Shown: piece by piece, positions 34,411 through 46,031 of the stretch
How positions within the stretch are numbered: position 1 is the first letter of the stretch
How the letters are laid out: each line of letters begins with the position of its first letter
Origin: Saksenaea vasiformis B4078
Lineage: Eukaryota; Mucoromycota; Mucoromycetes; Mucorales; Saksenaeaceae
Assembly: GCA_000697055.1 (NCBI GenBank)
Contig: JNDT01001927.1
Location: 62,001-126,000, forward strand
Direction: 5' to 3'
Length of the DNA stretch: 64,000 bases
Translations under genes and position numbers: made by a program
The notes under the pieces: model-generated
What the model was told of the DNA's origin: nothing
The model's database searches: none
The model's input: the letters and a program-made list of their open reading frames with translations, nothing else

Positions 34411-35926
34411 GAAAGTTTCTGGCCCTATTCATGTCCTATTTTCAGGCCTTATTAGAGGATGTATCCTTTGATTCAAGAATAATTTTTTTCCGTAGTACTA
34501 GCGAAGAAAACAAGCAGAAGAGCATGAATACTTACCAGATGTTGCTCACAGTTCGCTTTGTAGCGACATGTATATCCGAATATCAAAACCCGGTAAGTAG
34601 AATCAACCACCCGAGAGACTCAAGATCACCAGATCACGTCTTTCTGCTTGCTCTTGGAAAGTTATCTCCGGTGTGCCGAGGTGAATCCTATACATTTTGA
34701 CTCAGCTCAGTTCCTATGAAATGATGTGGATCTACATTGATAATTCGAGAAAGACTTGAAAACATGCATGCTTGCTTCCTGGGTTACTGCAGTTGTTGAG
34801 GAGAAACGACCGCAGAAGTGGAAAAACGTGAATTAGGGACGCTACATAAAGTAACCGATAAACCAGGTGATATGCATTATTTTGCACGGACGGAAAGGTG
34901 AAAGAAAAGTAAAAAAGGAAGATGACCTACCGTTTCTTTTTTCTTTTTCGAATTTCCACGGCCTATGGCGACTGTGTGTAATCTTCTTTTTTATATGACG
35001 CCTTCTCGCCTTGTTACCATCCTTACATGTTAAAATTATGGAGGGAGCAATAGATGAGAATTTAATGTCAACGTAATAAGCAACACAATGATATGTGCGG
35101 AGTTGGTTTCTGTACCACGCATCGATCCTCGTTTAATTTTTTGCCTATGCGGTTTGTACGCCAGTTGCACATTGAAAAATATTGCTGTCAACTACCATAA
35201 ATGTAAAAGTCTGCTCTTATCTTGTGTCTCGTTATGTTATCTTTATAGATAACAATACAAAACAGCAAAAAAGCTAAAACCTACACTTAAGATCGCCGAT
35301 TAAACTAACTCGGATGTCATGCATGTGCCACCCGTCAATCGGTGCCACGCAACACGTGTCCAATCACATTCGGGTTCCTGGAACGATGATCCAGCTACTG
35401 CTGATGAATATAACAACATCGTAGAGTTTTGACGGCAAAAACCATAAGTATTATAGATAGCTGTGCTGCACCAGGGTAGTATGATGATGGACAGAAAGGT
35501 CGACTAATTCAGACGCAGCAAACGGAGATAAATAAACAGTAACGATCTTGACGAACATTAACTCTTACCATCGGCAGTGATGCGAACACTTTCAACGAGG
35601 CTACAGGTAAAGTAATGGAAGACAGTGTATACCGCAGCATCCGTATTAGGCGATATACGTCATCTATGTGACCATTTTGTATCGACAACACAAAATTTAA
35701 TCTTTCCCTTTCTTTCTTTTCTTCTTCTTGAAGGTATTCCTGGGATTGTTGGGGAGTCTTTGCCTTCTGAAACAGAAGGCAGCCAATGTCTACGATACAT
35801 TGGTGCATGCATGTTAGATCTAATGTTTGGGTCTGCATTTAAGCGTGTACAACATGCGTGCAGGGCTTGAGGAATACCTTTTTTTAGGAACCATTACTCC
35901 AACGTTGGTGTACCTTACGCACGCGC
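34411..35926. other. Intergenic, no gene seen
   Basis: No supported gene. A minus-strand frame at 35509-35838 contains a charged segment, EEEKKERERLNFVLSIQ, that could be an exon, but I could not link it to a start or a family. Confidence 0.4.
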
Positions 35927-36543
35927 TTTAATATTTCTTTTTTTCTGCGTGCCTTTTTCTATTTCTCTCATTGCGCATCTGGGGTGGCGTTTGGGGTGGT
36001 TTTTGGGGTGGTTCTCTTTCTTTGGGCGCTTCTTTATGGGTTTCTTTTTCATATCTTCTTTTGATGTACTTCTTTTACGTACTTCTTTCTTCTTTCTTTT
36101 TTTCATACTTTTATTCTTTCATACTTTCTTTATACTTCTTTTTTCTTACGTACTTTTTTTTACGTACTTTCTTTCTTGCGCGCTTTCCTTTTTTTCTATG
36201 CGCTTTCTTTCTACGCACCTTTTTTTTGCGTATCTTTTCTTTCTTCTTACGTACTTTTTTTTTTCTTACGCGCTTTCTTTTTACGCGCTTTCTTCTTTAC
36301 ATACTTTTCTTACGTAGTTTTTTCTTAAATTTAATAATAACAATATTCATTTTCGTTGAGTACTTCGTTGAGTCTTCGTATTCTGAGTCATTCATCTTGA
36401 GCACTTCATATTTTCTTTCTTTCTTCTTCTACTTTTTCTTTTACTTTCTACTTTTACTTTCTACTTTTACTTTCTACTTTTTCTTCTACTTTTTCTTCTT
36501 TCTATTTCTTTCTTTTTTTTTCTTTTTTTTTCTATTTTATGGG
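35927..36543 (+). repeat. Polypyrimidine low-complexity tract
   Basis: About 600 bp of almost pure C/T on the plus strand. T-runs are interrupted by regularly spaced ACGTAC and ACGCGC hexamers in units such as TTTTTTACGTACTTTC, then simpler CTACTTTTACTTT and TTTCTTC repeats. Both reading frames over this tract that look long and open (Phe/Leu/Ser-rich) are products of composition. Confidence 0.8.
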
Positions 36544-38185
36544 GATCTTGTATCAGTACCTCCGCGCGGTGATCTCTGGGAACTTTGAGCTTAGCTTAAT
36601 GCTAAATCTGATACTCTTTTATTCTTAGCATAAGGTTAACGAAATGAAAATCGCTCCACTACCTGGTATCCAGAACCAGAATCTATTATTTACTCAGGAA
36701 CGCGTTCGACATCGTAATGTACGTGTGGAGAGACTATCAGGAATTATACGTCGGGATTAATCGATCGTCGGAGCCATCTATCGGAAACGACGTCCAACAA
36801 AGACTATAAAGTAGGATACATATTGTTCTCAAGCACTCGGCTATAAAAGGGCAATGGTTCATCTCTATATAATTTGGATGCAATCCACTGTAGGCGAAAG
36901 GTACGACCTGGAATTCCGTGAACGAACTACAACAACAAGTGATAACACAGTCGTTACTAGGGGCGCAAGGTTAGACTAAATTCTTGCCCGGAATCCAGTT
37001 ACGAATCTCACAAAAGACCACAAGGAACAGGCTGCAACAGCAAAGAGTGGAAAAGAAGTGAAGCAAACATAAATGCAATAATGGGAAAACTGGGAACATG
37101 TATCAATCGCTACGAATTGAATGTACGACACCTATGCAAGAATTTGAGTGCAACAAGCAAACTTCTCCGTGAATGGGAGCTTGAGCTGCTTAATCCTGCG
37201 GAACGGTGTATGTTATAACGTTAAGGGAAAAAATCGAAAAACTTGACAAGCGAAAGGTTGTAGTCCTGGAAAAAGCCTGTTAGCCAATTGTGAAACCAAC
37301 AAATACACGGACGCTATAGATGAAAATGCTGGCAGAGGAAGCTAATCAGGTTTGCGCTGTTTAATAGATTCACAAGAATGCTTGCTAGGTAGTGGTTGCG
37401 ATGATGTCCAAATAGGGAAAGAGAGAAAAGTGAAAACGGAAAGAAGAAGCCGTGCCCCATGACAGCTATGCAATAATAGTAAAACCCAGCTGTGAAGGTT
37501 TCCTAGAGAATATTAAGTTTTACAGTACTAACAATTTCGTATGCGGAGACTGGCTATAGGTTCGCCACTACTGTATGTGCGCAACCGTTGATACTACTCC
37601 TCATGATTTGATTTCCGTATGAAGCTATGCAATGCGTATCAAGCTGTAGACAGAAACGACGGACGAGTGGTCTTTCACATTTATGCTGACAAATGGGAGT
37701 CCCTCAGATTGCCAAAACCACTTGAAATCGCTGCTGAAGATTTGGCTTAGACAAGCATATTCCGAGGTGTATCGAAGCGCAGACAAAGCGGAAACAAAGT
37801 GTAAGGGCTTTACAATAGACATAAAGAACGGTCCGGGTGACTTACATCTTGTTTATCGACGCAAAAAGGGCTCGCCACGGAAGGATCAGTAGAACTATCA
37901 TACCAAGTTGAGAAAACACAATGAAACAGGCCGTTCAAGGATTAATGATAATTTTTGCCTCCTACGAGATACTTACTAGGATACGTCATGTATACTCTGG
38001 ACACTCTCTATATCGAACGTCTGCTCTACATGCCAGCCAAGCATTTGCCAATAAGTTGCTCGTTCGTCCCTTTCATATGTGGAATTCGTCCCCTTGATGT
38101 GTGCCAATATTTAAATCCCGATGTACCAATATTTTCCTCGCCGACGAGATGGCCGCACAGGTTGTTTCCCAGTGCTATTCAAACA
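36544..38185. other. Intergenic, no gene seen
   Basis: No gene I can support. Short frames on both strands (for example 37683-37892) have no known motif. The last 100 bases form the 5' flank of the HSBP1-like gene. Confidence 0.45.
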
Positions 38186-38567
38186 ATGGCAGATGACGAG
38201 AACTCAGTAATCACCAGCGCAGACGATTTCTACAATTATGTAAGAATCTGTTGAATACTAACCAGTCGAGTATATTAATCAATGTCGTATGCAGATCAAT
38301 TCGGCTATTGATAAATTAGTACGTGTCCATGCAATGTAGCCATAGTGGCTAAATCTTTTTGGTGTGCAGCAACTCAAAGTCGATGGCGCATATACCCAAA
38401 TGACTGAGAAGTGTATGTTTTCTTGTGTAATATAAGATGGTTCATTAACGTCTTGACTAGTGGAAGTTATCGATAACCGCATCGAGAAACTGCAGAGAAG
38501 TCTTGGTGAAGCTGCTAGGCAAATGGAGGAAAAGGGGACAGCTATCGACGACAATGGCACTGCGTGA
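38186..38567 (+). CDS. HSBP1-like heat-shock factor-binding coiled-coil protein
   Basis: Very small protein of 75 residues from four exons: 38186-38239, 38295-38318 (24 nt), 38370-38412 and 38461-38567. Introns are 48-55 nt, and the phases 0, 0 and 1 agree. The sequence begins MADDENSVITSADDF. The core is a heptad-repeat helix: YINSAIDKLQLKVDGAYTQM, then EKLEVIDNRIEKLQRSL. The pattern of a short acidic N-terminus, one continuous helix with conserved Asp-Asn/Asp-Arg-Ile spacing and a polar tail fits HSBP1, which binds the trimerisation domain of heat-shock factor 1. It is too fragmented to appear as a long open frame. Another short coiled-coil family cannot be excluded by eye. Confidence 0.7.
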
Positions 38568-39955
38568 ACAGATAGATATGCACGATAACATTTCCAAGAC
38601 AAGGCTAGCAACATATACTGATTCAGCGAAGATTAAAGCAGCATCTTTTAGTAGCGGAGAGCTCGAGAAAGAGAATATGAAAGGATCCAACAGGAAGTGG
38701 ACGTCTTGTTTGATTAAAATATCGTTTCTTGAGTTACTGTCTCTGACAACAAAGTACCCAGAGACGTTCCGGACTTCCCCAAAGCAATAGCACATCTTTC
38801 GATCGGTCATCCCCATAGAGATGTCGTATGATACGATACGCTGAATACCATGTATGTGTCGTATTGATACATTTCAAAGGCAGGATATATTATGCTGGTA
38901 CTTTTTTTGGGGGAAATTGGTGGGAAAACCTTACAAGACTCACACATTCATGAAGGACAGAGGGTCTTTCGTGATGAAATTGAGATGTGTACTGCTCAGA
39001 TGATTCATAAATCCCGATAAAGCCAATATTCTTCATTTTCTTATCCCATCACGTATTCTGACACCCTTCTTGGACACTTCCGGTCTATCCCAAGGGAGAA
39101 TGAATTTTTTTGTGCAAGCGTTCGTCTATTTCGAAGAATGATTAAGACTGCAACAAAGAGAAGAACGAAAAATGAGAGACAAAAGGGTTGATATATCCAA
39201 AATGGCGTTCATAAGTCAATACGAAGTTCGATAGCGCCAACGGTGCAGATGCTATGGCCAAACAGGACATCGAACTCGTAGCGTCAAAGCGTGTCAAGAG
39301 TACGTGCAACGTGGTATGACTTGGCAGCTTCTGCTTTGCTTATGGAGGATGGTCATGTTTTTCGGATGTCCAAAAGTTGAGTGATTGCTGGATGTTCGTG
39401 CATCACATATCGTCACTTTCAAAAGAGCCATTTTAAACCAATTACGCTTCTTAGAACACTGGGTGTTGATCAGACATTGCATATTTAATTGTCTATTTTC
39501 GGATCAGAAAGCGATTTCATATTTACAAAATCGCTGAACATTCGTCCAATATTTCAACTGGTCATGGGGAAGCAAATCACAGGCATGAACGACTTGGTTG
39601 AAGATATAGTTTTCGCTTGGTAGTCGTTTGTTATTTCTCATTTTCAAGCCGTTTTTTCTACTGGAATTTACCGGATACGGTGACTTACTGTCGCCAGCCT
39701 GCGTTACACTGGCTACAGCCTATTCGAACCTGGTTGTAGAACAGCTTGAGCTTCGCATGTCGGAAATGCAAAGTTGATACAAAAGATGACGAAAATTTTC
39801 CGATAGGGAAAACCCAGGACAGTGATCAGTATGAAAACCACACCGCGCACTGTTTTTAGCATATGCATAGTTCATTCGACTTTTACAGTGCACGCAGAGC
39901 TGTAGAACGGTTTCGTAATTATCGCGGGGAAGGGCGAGCTGGTGAAGAGTTACAC
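38568..39955. other. Intergenic, no gene seen
   Basis: 3' flank of the HSBP1-like gene, then AT-rich sequence with no supported gene on either strand. Confidence 0.45.
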
Positions 39956-40172
39956 CATGGGAAATGGGATCCAGTAGGATTCGATCTGACTAAATGGGGT
40001 TGGGTTCACCTAACTTTCCCCAGTCACCAGGATTCGGTAGAATCTAAAAGGATGCAGGATAGTTAAAGCAAATTTATCTAGCAAAAATTCAGCGGGATTC
40101 GATAAGGAAAATTATGCAAACCCAATCCGGCTCTAGTCAAATCAAATCCTACTGGACCCCATTCCCCATGGT
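39956..40172. repeat. Imperfect inverted repeat (about 52-bp arms)
   Basis: The arm at 39956-40010 (CCATGGGAAATGGGATCCAG, then TAGGATTCGATCTGACTA) is matched in reverse complement by 40114-40172, which reads CTACTGGACCCCATTCCCCA on the plus strand. Identity is about 80% with a loop of roughly 105 bp. It lies about 120 bp upstream of TnpB/Fanzor fragment 2 and could be an element end or a fold-back insertion. Confidence 0.65.
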
Positions 40173-40293
40173 AGTTAGCAAACATACTGATGAAAAGGAA
40201 GAAGAATCTGGAAGAGAGATGAAGTCTCGGTATGTGTCATACACATGGCTAAGGATTTCATGTTAATTAAAGCGACGTTGTAGATCTCCACCT

Positions 40294-40812
40294 GTGTCAG
40301 CCCTCAAAATTTCCCACTATAGAGGACAGCGTAAGTGGCGACCCAATCGGGAGCGCTCGAGGTTTCAAGAAGGCGAGAAAATGTCAATCATTGTCTTTGG
40401 CGATGCTATATTTAGCAAGACTGGTGCAATATTCAAAGCGCACAGGTCAGGAGCTGTCAATGTTTTGTTTGAAACATTTGAAGCGTCGAGACCGATGAGG
40501 TAAACTCTTGGCTATCACGCTTGATGAGTATTTAACGTCGCAGGTAGAAGGTTTCTTCTTTTTATCAAGACCTTGTTTAAACGTCATTTCTTAGTTTTGC
40601 CACCAGTGCCATGAATTACGCTCAAAGAAAGTGACCACGAAGGATGACGTCTCGCACAGCAACGTTTTACTATGCGAAATTGTCAAATTTGTTGGCAGCG
40701 GGATGTTAATGCAGCTAAGAATATGCGTTTGATTGCAACGTCTATTTGGCCTGGACATGATAGACCCATCGAGTTCCGACATCCCACTACTACATCAATT
40801 ATCACCACGTGA
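40294..40812 (+). pseudogene. Decayed TnpB/Fanzor-type nuclease fragment 2
   Basis: Best preserved of three relics. In order: KISHYRGQRKWRPNR; a RuvC-I-like strand MSIIVFGDAIF, containing Asp; FKAHRSGAV; then after a frame break LAITLDEYLTSQ (40508-40543), the RuvC-II Glu motif. A 51-nt intron (40544-40594, GTAGAA...TTAG) is followed by FCHQCHELRSKK. A second frame break leads to MRNCQICWQRDVNAAKNMRL, giving the second zinc-finger CxxC and the RuvC-III Asp with its NAA motif. All catalytic motifs are recognisable but lie in different frames, with at least two frameshifts and a stop, so no functional protein is expected. Whether it ever had an associated guide RNA or transposon end is not visible. 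Confidence 0.75.
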
Positions 40813-41207
40813 ATGTGAAGCCCCCTTTTGAGAGATTTGGATCATTACGATAAGTAGTCTTTTGCATGAATTTTGTAACTGTTATACTGATACCTTTTCC
40901 TTAGGTGTTCACACAGGTAAGCTATCTTCCACACAATCAGCCATGATACTCATAATAAAAATTTTGCGATTCTTGAAACTTTCTGCGTCAAAAAATCCAA
41001 GTGGTACGTCCATAATCTGAAATGAATGGTACGTACCCAAAGGAGGCTTTATAAGTGCGCATATACTAAGCTAGGATATAGCGCGAGCTTGGTTTTCAAC
41101 CACGTAAAAACGCAGTAGGCTGAAGTTCACAAGACGAGAGCAATTTCGAACAATTTCTAAAGTCACAGCCTTTAGCGAACCCCGTTTACTGCCGTCGTCT
41201 CTCTCCC
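40813..41207. other. 5' flank of VPS52
   Basis: Spacer between the nuclease relic and VPS52. No gene seen. Confidence 0.5.
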
Positions 41208-44196
41208 ATGAACTATGCCACGGAGGGTATTGTCACAGCGGACGGATCGGGGGTCCCTAATGACACTACATTTACCGCCAATGAAACTACGAATGGACTG
41301 AATGTAAACGCTACCGGTGAAGATAATGCAACGACTCATGCACCCGCCATGGAGCAATTGGATTTACTTCTGCAGGAAGCCAGAGTATCTTTGGATGCAA
41401 CCAATGTAGTAATAGATCAAGTGCGAAACTTGCTGTACTGACATCGATCCTGCAAAGGTCACTGATGACTCCGAAAAAGAACAATTCAGCCTAGACGACG
41501 ATTTGGACTTTGATCGCATGACGTTTGATGAGGTTGATGGTACCTGCACAAATATAGCCGAGGATGGCTCAGAGTCTGAGTAGTTTTTCTCTTTTAGTCA
41601 GAATATCTGCGTTCCAAGAGGACGAGTTTGTTAGCAGTGCTTTGGAGAATGGTATGGATCTGCGTGAGTATGCTCGCCAGATTGAACATGAAAAGCAATC
41701 TATGCAAAGGCAACTGGAAAATGATTGTGAGTACCCGGCTCGGTAATGAAAAGACATTATAACATAGAGCTATTAGATGTTCAGCAAATACAATCATTCG
41801 TCGATTTGCATTCTGAAATTGAGGTAATAAAGTATACCCTGGTGCTAAGTAGCTGACTGGAAATACATAGTCATGCGACGAAGTACTCGGTCGGATGGAA
41901 GGTCTGCTGAACGTGTTTCAGAGCGATCTCGGAAACATCAGTGGCGAGATTAAGATCTTGCAAGAACGCTCGTCTCGTATGAGTGTGAAGTTAAGAAACA
42001 GAAAGGTACTAGGAATCTTCGCATTGTTAAAAAGCAGTATTTACGATATGTATAGGTTGTTGAAGAAAAATTGGGCAAGACGCTGCAAGGCATGGTCATA
42101 CCCCCTTACACGATCAAGTACGCAGTCTTCATGATAAGCGAGAAAAAACAATTAACAAGGTTATTAGGAAAATCACAGAAGGCGAAGTGGATGAAGTATG
42201 GCTCCAGTACTTGCTAGGAATCAACAAACAAATGAGATTTGTAAAAGCGAATCAACATCGCCCTATCAAGGCGCTTCGAAATGTCGGACCGGAACTTGAA
42301 AAGCTTCGGCTCAAGGCAGCTATCACCATTCGCGATTTCTTCGTCTCACGTATTCATTCGCTATGCGTCCCTAATACGAATATTCAAATTATGCAGCAAT
42401 CTGTATTTTTAAAGTACAAGGAATTGCATATGTTTGTCTTGGAAAGACACCATGAAGCTGCATTAGAAATCAGACAGACCTATATCAATTCATTGCGCTG
42501 GTATTTCCACAATCATTTTGAACGATACAGCAAAGGCCTTTCGAAGTTACAGGTATAAAAATAACAAAACAATTTAGATTTAGACAGACTAATTACTTTC
42601 TTAAAAAAAAAAGGCTGTGGATGCAGACAAATCGGATCTAATTGGCGTTGAAGAAAGCATGCGCAAAAGTAAATAATGATCGTAAAAAGCGAGGGAGGAT
42701 TTAACATTTAGATAGGTGGTATATTTAGCAGCAACAAGGTCACTCTGAAAGACAAAACCAACGTATTTGCGCTGGGAGATCGTATTGATGCGTTACGAAT
42801 GCATGATTCTGGTGTCATTTTGGTCCACGTGGCTGAAGCCAAGGATCAGGTAATATTACTGTTCACTTAATACTAAATGATGATTGAACCCTATAATAGA
42901 AATACCAATTCGAGCAATTATTTAGAAGTTTCAACTCGACGTTGATTGATAATGCCAGTTCGGAATACCTGTTTATCTATGAATTCTTTTCCCGCGATAC
43001 CAACACTGCGGCTGATACAGCCAAAACTATATTCCAACATCTTTTTGAATCTACTGAGAAAGTTGGCCTTGTAAGTCTGGATGATACCGCCTTCCCTTGT
43101 TAATCTTATTTCACATTGTTAGAACTTTACAAAGGCCTATATCGAGAATTCATATGATGCCGTTGGTATTTTGCTTTGCATCCGCATTAATACACAGCTT
43201 GCTCTCGAACTACAGCGACGACGAGTCCCTGCGCTGGAAGGATATACTAACTCGACCAATATGTTGCTATGGCCACGATTCCAGCATGTGATGTCTCTAC
43301 ACATCGAAAGTATAAAGAAAATGGCCAATAACAAGTCCGTATTAAGCGCAGTTAAAGATATCCGTCCTCATCATGTATGGTTGCTTGATAATTTATTGGC
43401 TGTGCGAGCTTAACGGTTGTATACAGATTACACGACGTTACGCGGAATTTGCAGCATCGTTATTGATTCTGAACGAAGGATATGATGATGCGATATTATC
43501 TAACAGGTATGCTTTATCTTTCTTCCGTTAAAAAGGATCTCACACGGTGGATCAGTGTAAAGAAATTGCGCAACGAATTTGAAGGCCTACTGGCGCGGAT
43601 GTCCAATGAATTGCCTGAAGTGACTCGGCGCATAGCATTTTTAATTAATAACTACGACTTGATCATCTCGGTCTTTCAGGTAAGTTCTCGCAGTAAGCTT
43701 CTTCTGGTGGTTTGACAGCAAATGATGATCGTAGGAAGCGCATAGCCGAGCCCTCGAAAGTGAACTGGATCATGTTAAACAGCTTTTGTCTATACATATT
43801 TCGGCGTTTGTAGATCACCAGCTGACCCCTTATTTCGGTGATGTGGTGAAATGTGTACAAAAATCAGAACAAGCAAACTCAGAGATAGATAAAGGTAACA
43901 CTGTATGGCACAAGGTCTTGCTAGCGCTTACATTTTATATAGGAGAGCTTGCGCGTATTTCCAAGCATTTTGCGCAGACGTGGCGTCAATCACTGACATC
44001 TATCAACGCCTCTGTTGTTCAGTATTTTTCAAACTTCAAGAATGGCACGACAGTATTGCATGCAGTGCTAGGGCAACTGATCGTGTACTACACAAAGTTT
44101 CTTGACCTGCTCGAAAAACATGAAATGAATAACATTCACCCAGTCGATGTTCAGACTCTTATGGTAGAGATCAAAAAATTTAGAAGCACGTTTTAA
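41208..44196 (+). CDS. VPS52: VPS52, GARP tethering complex subunit
   Basis: Subunit of the Golgi-associated retrograde protein complex that tethers endosome-derived vesicles at the trans-Golgi. Fifteen exons: 41208-41405, 41458-41539, 41598-41726, 41777-41823, 41871-42005, 42056-42117, 42168-42552, 42614-42668, 42716-42849, 42900-43070, 43123-43374, 43427-43506, 43556-43679, 43735-43894 and 43943-44196; about 755 residues. Family phrases are ESCDEVLGRMEGLLNVFQSD, LQERSSRMSVKLRNRK, AAITIRDFFVSRIHSL, IRPHHITRRYAEF, RRIAFLINNYD, FSNFKNGTTVL and the terminal LMVEIKKFRSTF. The exon 1/2 junction is the weakest: GTAGTA at 41406 (52-nt intron) was preferred to GTGCGA at 41421 (37 nt). At several introns the first AG is not the acceptor; using it would create stops. 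Confidence 0.95.
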
Positions 44197-45355
44197 TGTA
44201 TGATTCACAAAAAAAATTGTTTTTTTTACATCCCATTAAACATTGCAGCATGCGAAAAAACCTTCCGCTTTTACAGAAAACTGCAAAACATGGGAAACGT
44301 GTGTATAATATATGGCAACACGTTACGTAGATTTTAAGGAGCTATCTATTTCTGTGGAGAGGTAAGCTCTTCTTGGCAAGTCATCAAGAGATTTTATATC
44401 TTTAGTACGTCCATGGCGCATACGATATTCAACATACTAATGGACATGCCATAGGTTTTCTATTGAATCTCTGCGTCGGCTCAGGGACGCGCTGCCATGG
44501 CGTTACCAGTGCCTATATACAATTTCGTTTAATTTCGTTTAATTACATTGTCAATTTGATTCGGTACAGCGGTGACGATTCCCAATTCGTAAACTCAGAC
44601 GATTTTTTTTTCCATGGTTTCATTGTTCCTGTCATGCGGCAAATATCAAGTGCCAGCATTGACTAAATGGTGATTGCTTTAACCGATCCCTCTTTGGTGG
44701 TTTTTGTCACAATAGTGTTGGTCAATTTCTTGAATGTAGTTATCGATTCGCCATCTGAGTTCGTACTTATCTATGGGTACTAGTTTCTAGCACAGTGAGC
44801 AGCTGATGAGCTCCTTGTCAAAGTTCACCAGGCACTTTTAAATCCTAGCCTATAGGCGAAGGAAATAAGTTTAAATATGGTGGAAACTGTTTATGGGGGA
44901 TCTTGACGAAGTAGACGCGTCTTAAGTACCGGCATTTTGTGGTGAAGCTTAAGTGCTTCTATTGTCTTTGAATCCACTTAAGTAATACCAAGAAAAAAAT
45001 ACAGTACTATAAAAGCTCTCTGCAATTCTTTTTCGGAGATTACTTGATAGATGAGCATGTTTTCGCTGTGAAAGAAGCCAAAAAGAGGAAGGCACACTAA
45101 CAGGTAGGATATAGTATACTTTGTTGCGCACAGTGTAAGGTCAAACGCCATCACGCAAAGTGACAACAATTTTCTGTGTACATGGCATTTGATTGGATAT
45201 GACGAATCAAAGCCCATGAACCGTTCTCTCGGAGATGCCCCACGACCTGAACAAAAATAAATAAAAAAGGCGGTGTAACTTTGGGTTTGTGCAACTACCA
45301 CATGGTCTCACTAAACACCGAATCTGTCCCCAACGCCGTTGGAGGCGGAAGAATC
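44197..45355. other. Intergenic, no gene seen
   Basis: 3' flank of VPS52. AT-rich with a duplicated AATTTCGTTT word near 44521. No supported gene. Confidence 0.45.
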
Positions 45356-45881
45356 TTATCAGATCTTTTCTTTTTGATTTTGTTTTTTGGGAAAGATTCA
45401 CTTAATTCCCTACTTTTTCAAACGTCAAATGTTCTTTATTAACACACTATTCCTAGAGAAATATGTGCATTGCTAAGCAATATATAAATATGAGGAAACT
45501 TGTACGTTTAAAACAAGAAAGACAGAAGCATCTAAAACGAGATCTAGTCACGAGAGTTCACGACTTTAGGGCTGGGGACACAAAATTATCAGATCTTTTT
45601 TCTTTTGGAAATCCGGCTACGTCTGCAGGTTTCACAATCCGCATGGAAAAACCCAAAAGATCTGATAAATTATCAACATATAAAATTTCCTTTTTGTACC
45701 ACAACCCCAACGTTATCCTTGTTCCAACATAGCTTTTGATTACCCAAACTTCCAATACATCATAGCAGATATTTGTGCTTATATGGGCATCTATTTCTTT
45801 TCCGTAAAATCTATGGCACGTACGGGTAAAATCGAAGATCTCTGAAACAAGAATAAAGCGGAGGTCAAAAAGATCTGATAA
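45356..45881. repeat. Four copies of TTATCAGATCTTTT, two per orientation
   Basis: The 14-mer TTATCAGATCTTTT occurs at 45356 and 45586 on the plus strand. Its reverse complement AAAAGATCTGATAA occurs at 45655 and 45868, so the four sites nest as two inverted pairs with AGATCT at the centre. The inner pair extends outward (AAATTATCAGATCTTTT / AAAAGATCTGATAAATT). The group sits 150-680 bp upstream of the PPR gene start, so a regulatory role is possible but not shown. Confidence 0.6.
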
Positions 45882-46031
45882 CGAATTCCCAGAAGCAACA
45901 ACGGAGAATTGGATGATCTTGTTGCCGACTACGCGCCGAACATCCCCGCAAAACTATAAATACAACCCATTTTACGTTACTCGTCGCGTAGAAAACAACA
46001 CGTACATACTACATATTTTATCTAATCCAAC

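Noticed and set aside
35971..36588. 205-codon Phe/Leu-rich frame resembling a membrane protein
   Set aside because: It lies within the polypyrimidine tract; any T/C-rich DNA translates to Phe, Leu and Ser.
41727..41776. Apparent stop created at a VPS52 splice junction
   Set aside because: Using the first AG (41767) gives a TAG, but the next AG (41776) gives a normal 50-nt intron and the expected YVQQIQSFVDLHSE text, so the gene is intact.
42118..42167. Apparent frameshift in VPS52 between VIPPYTIK and the next exon
   Set aside because: Choosing the acceptor TTATTAG at 42167 restores the frame (KITEGEVDEVW); no lesion.
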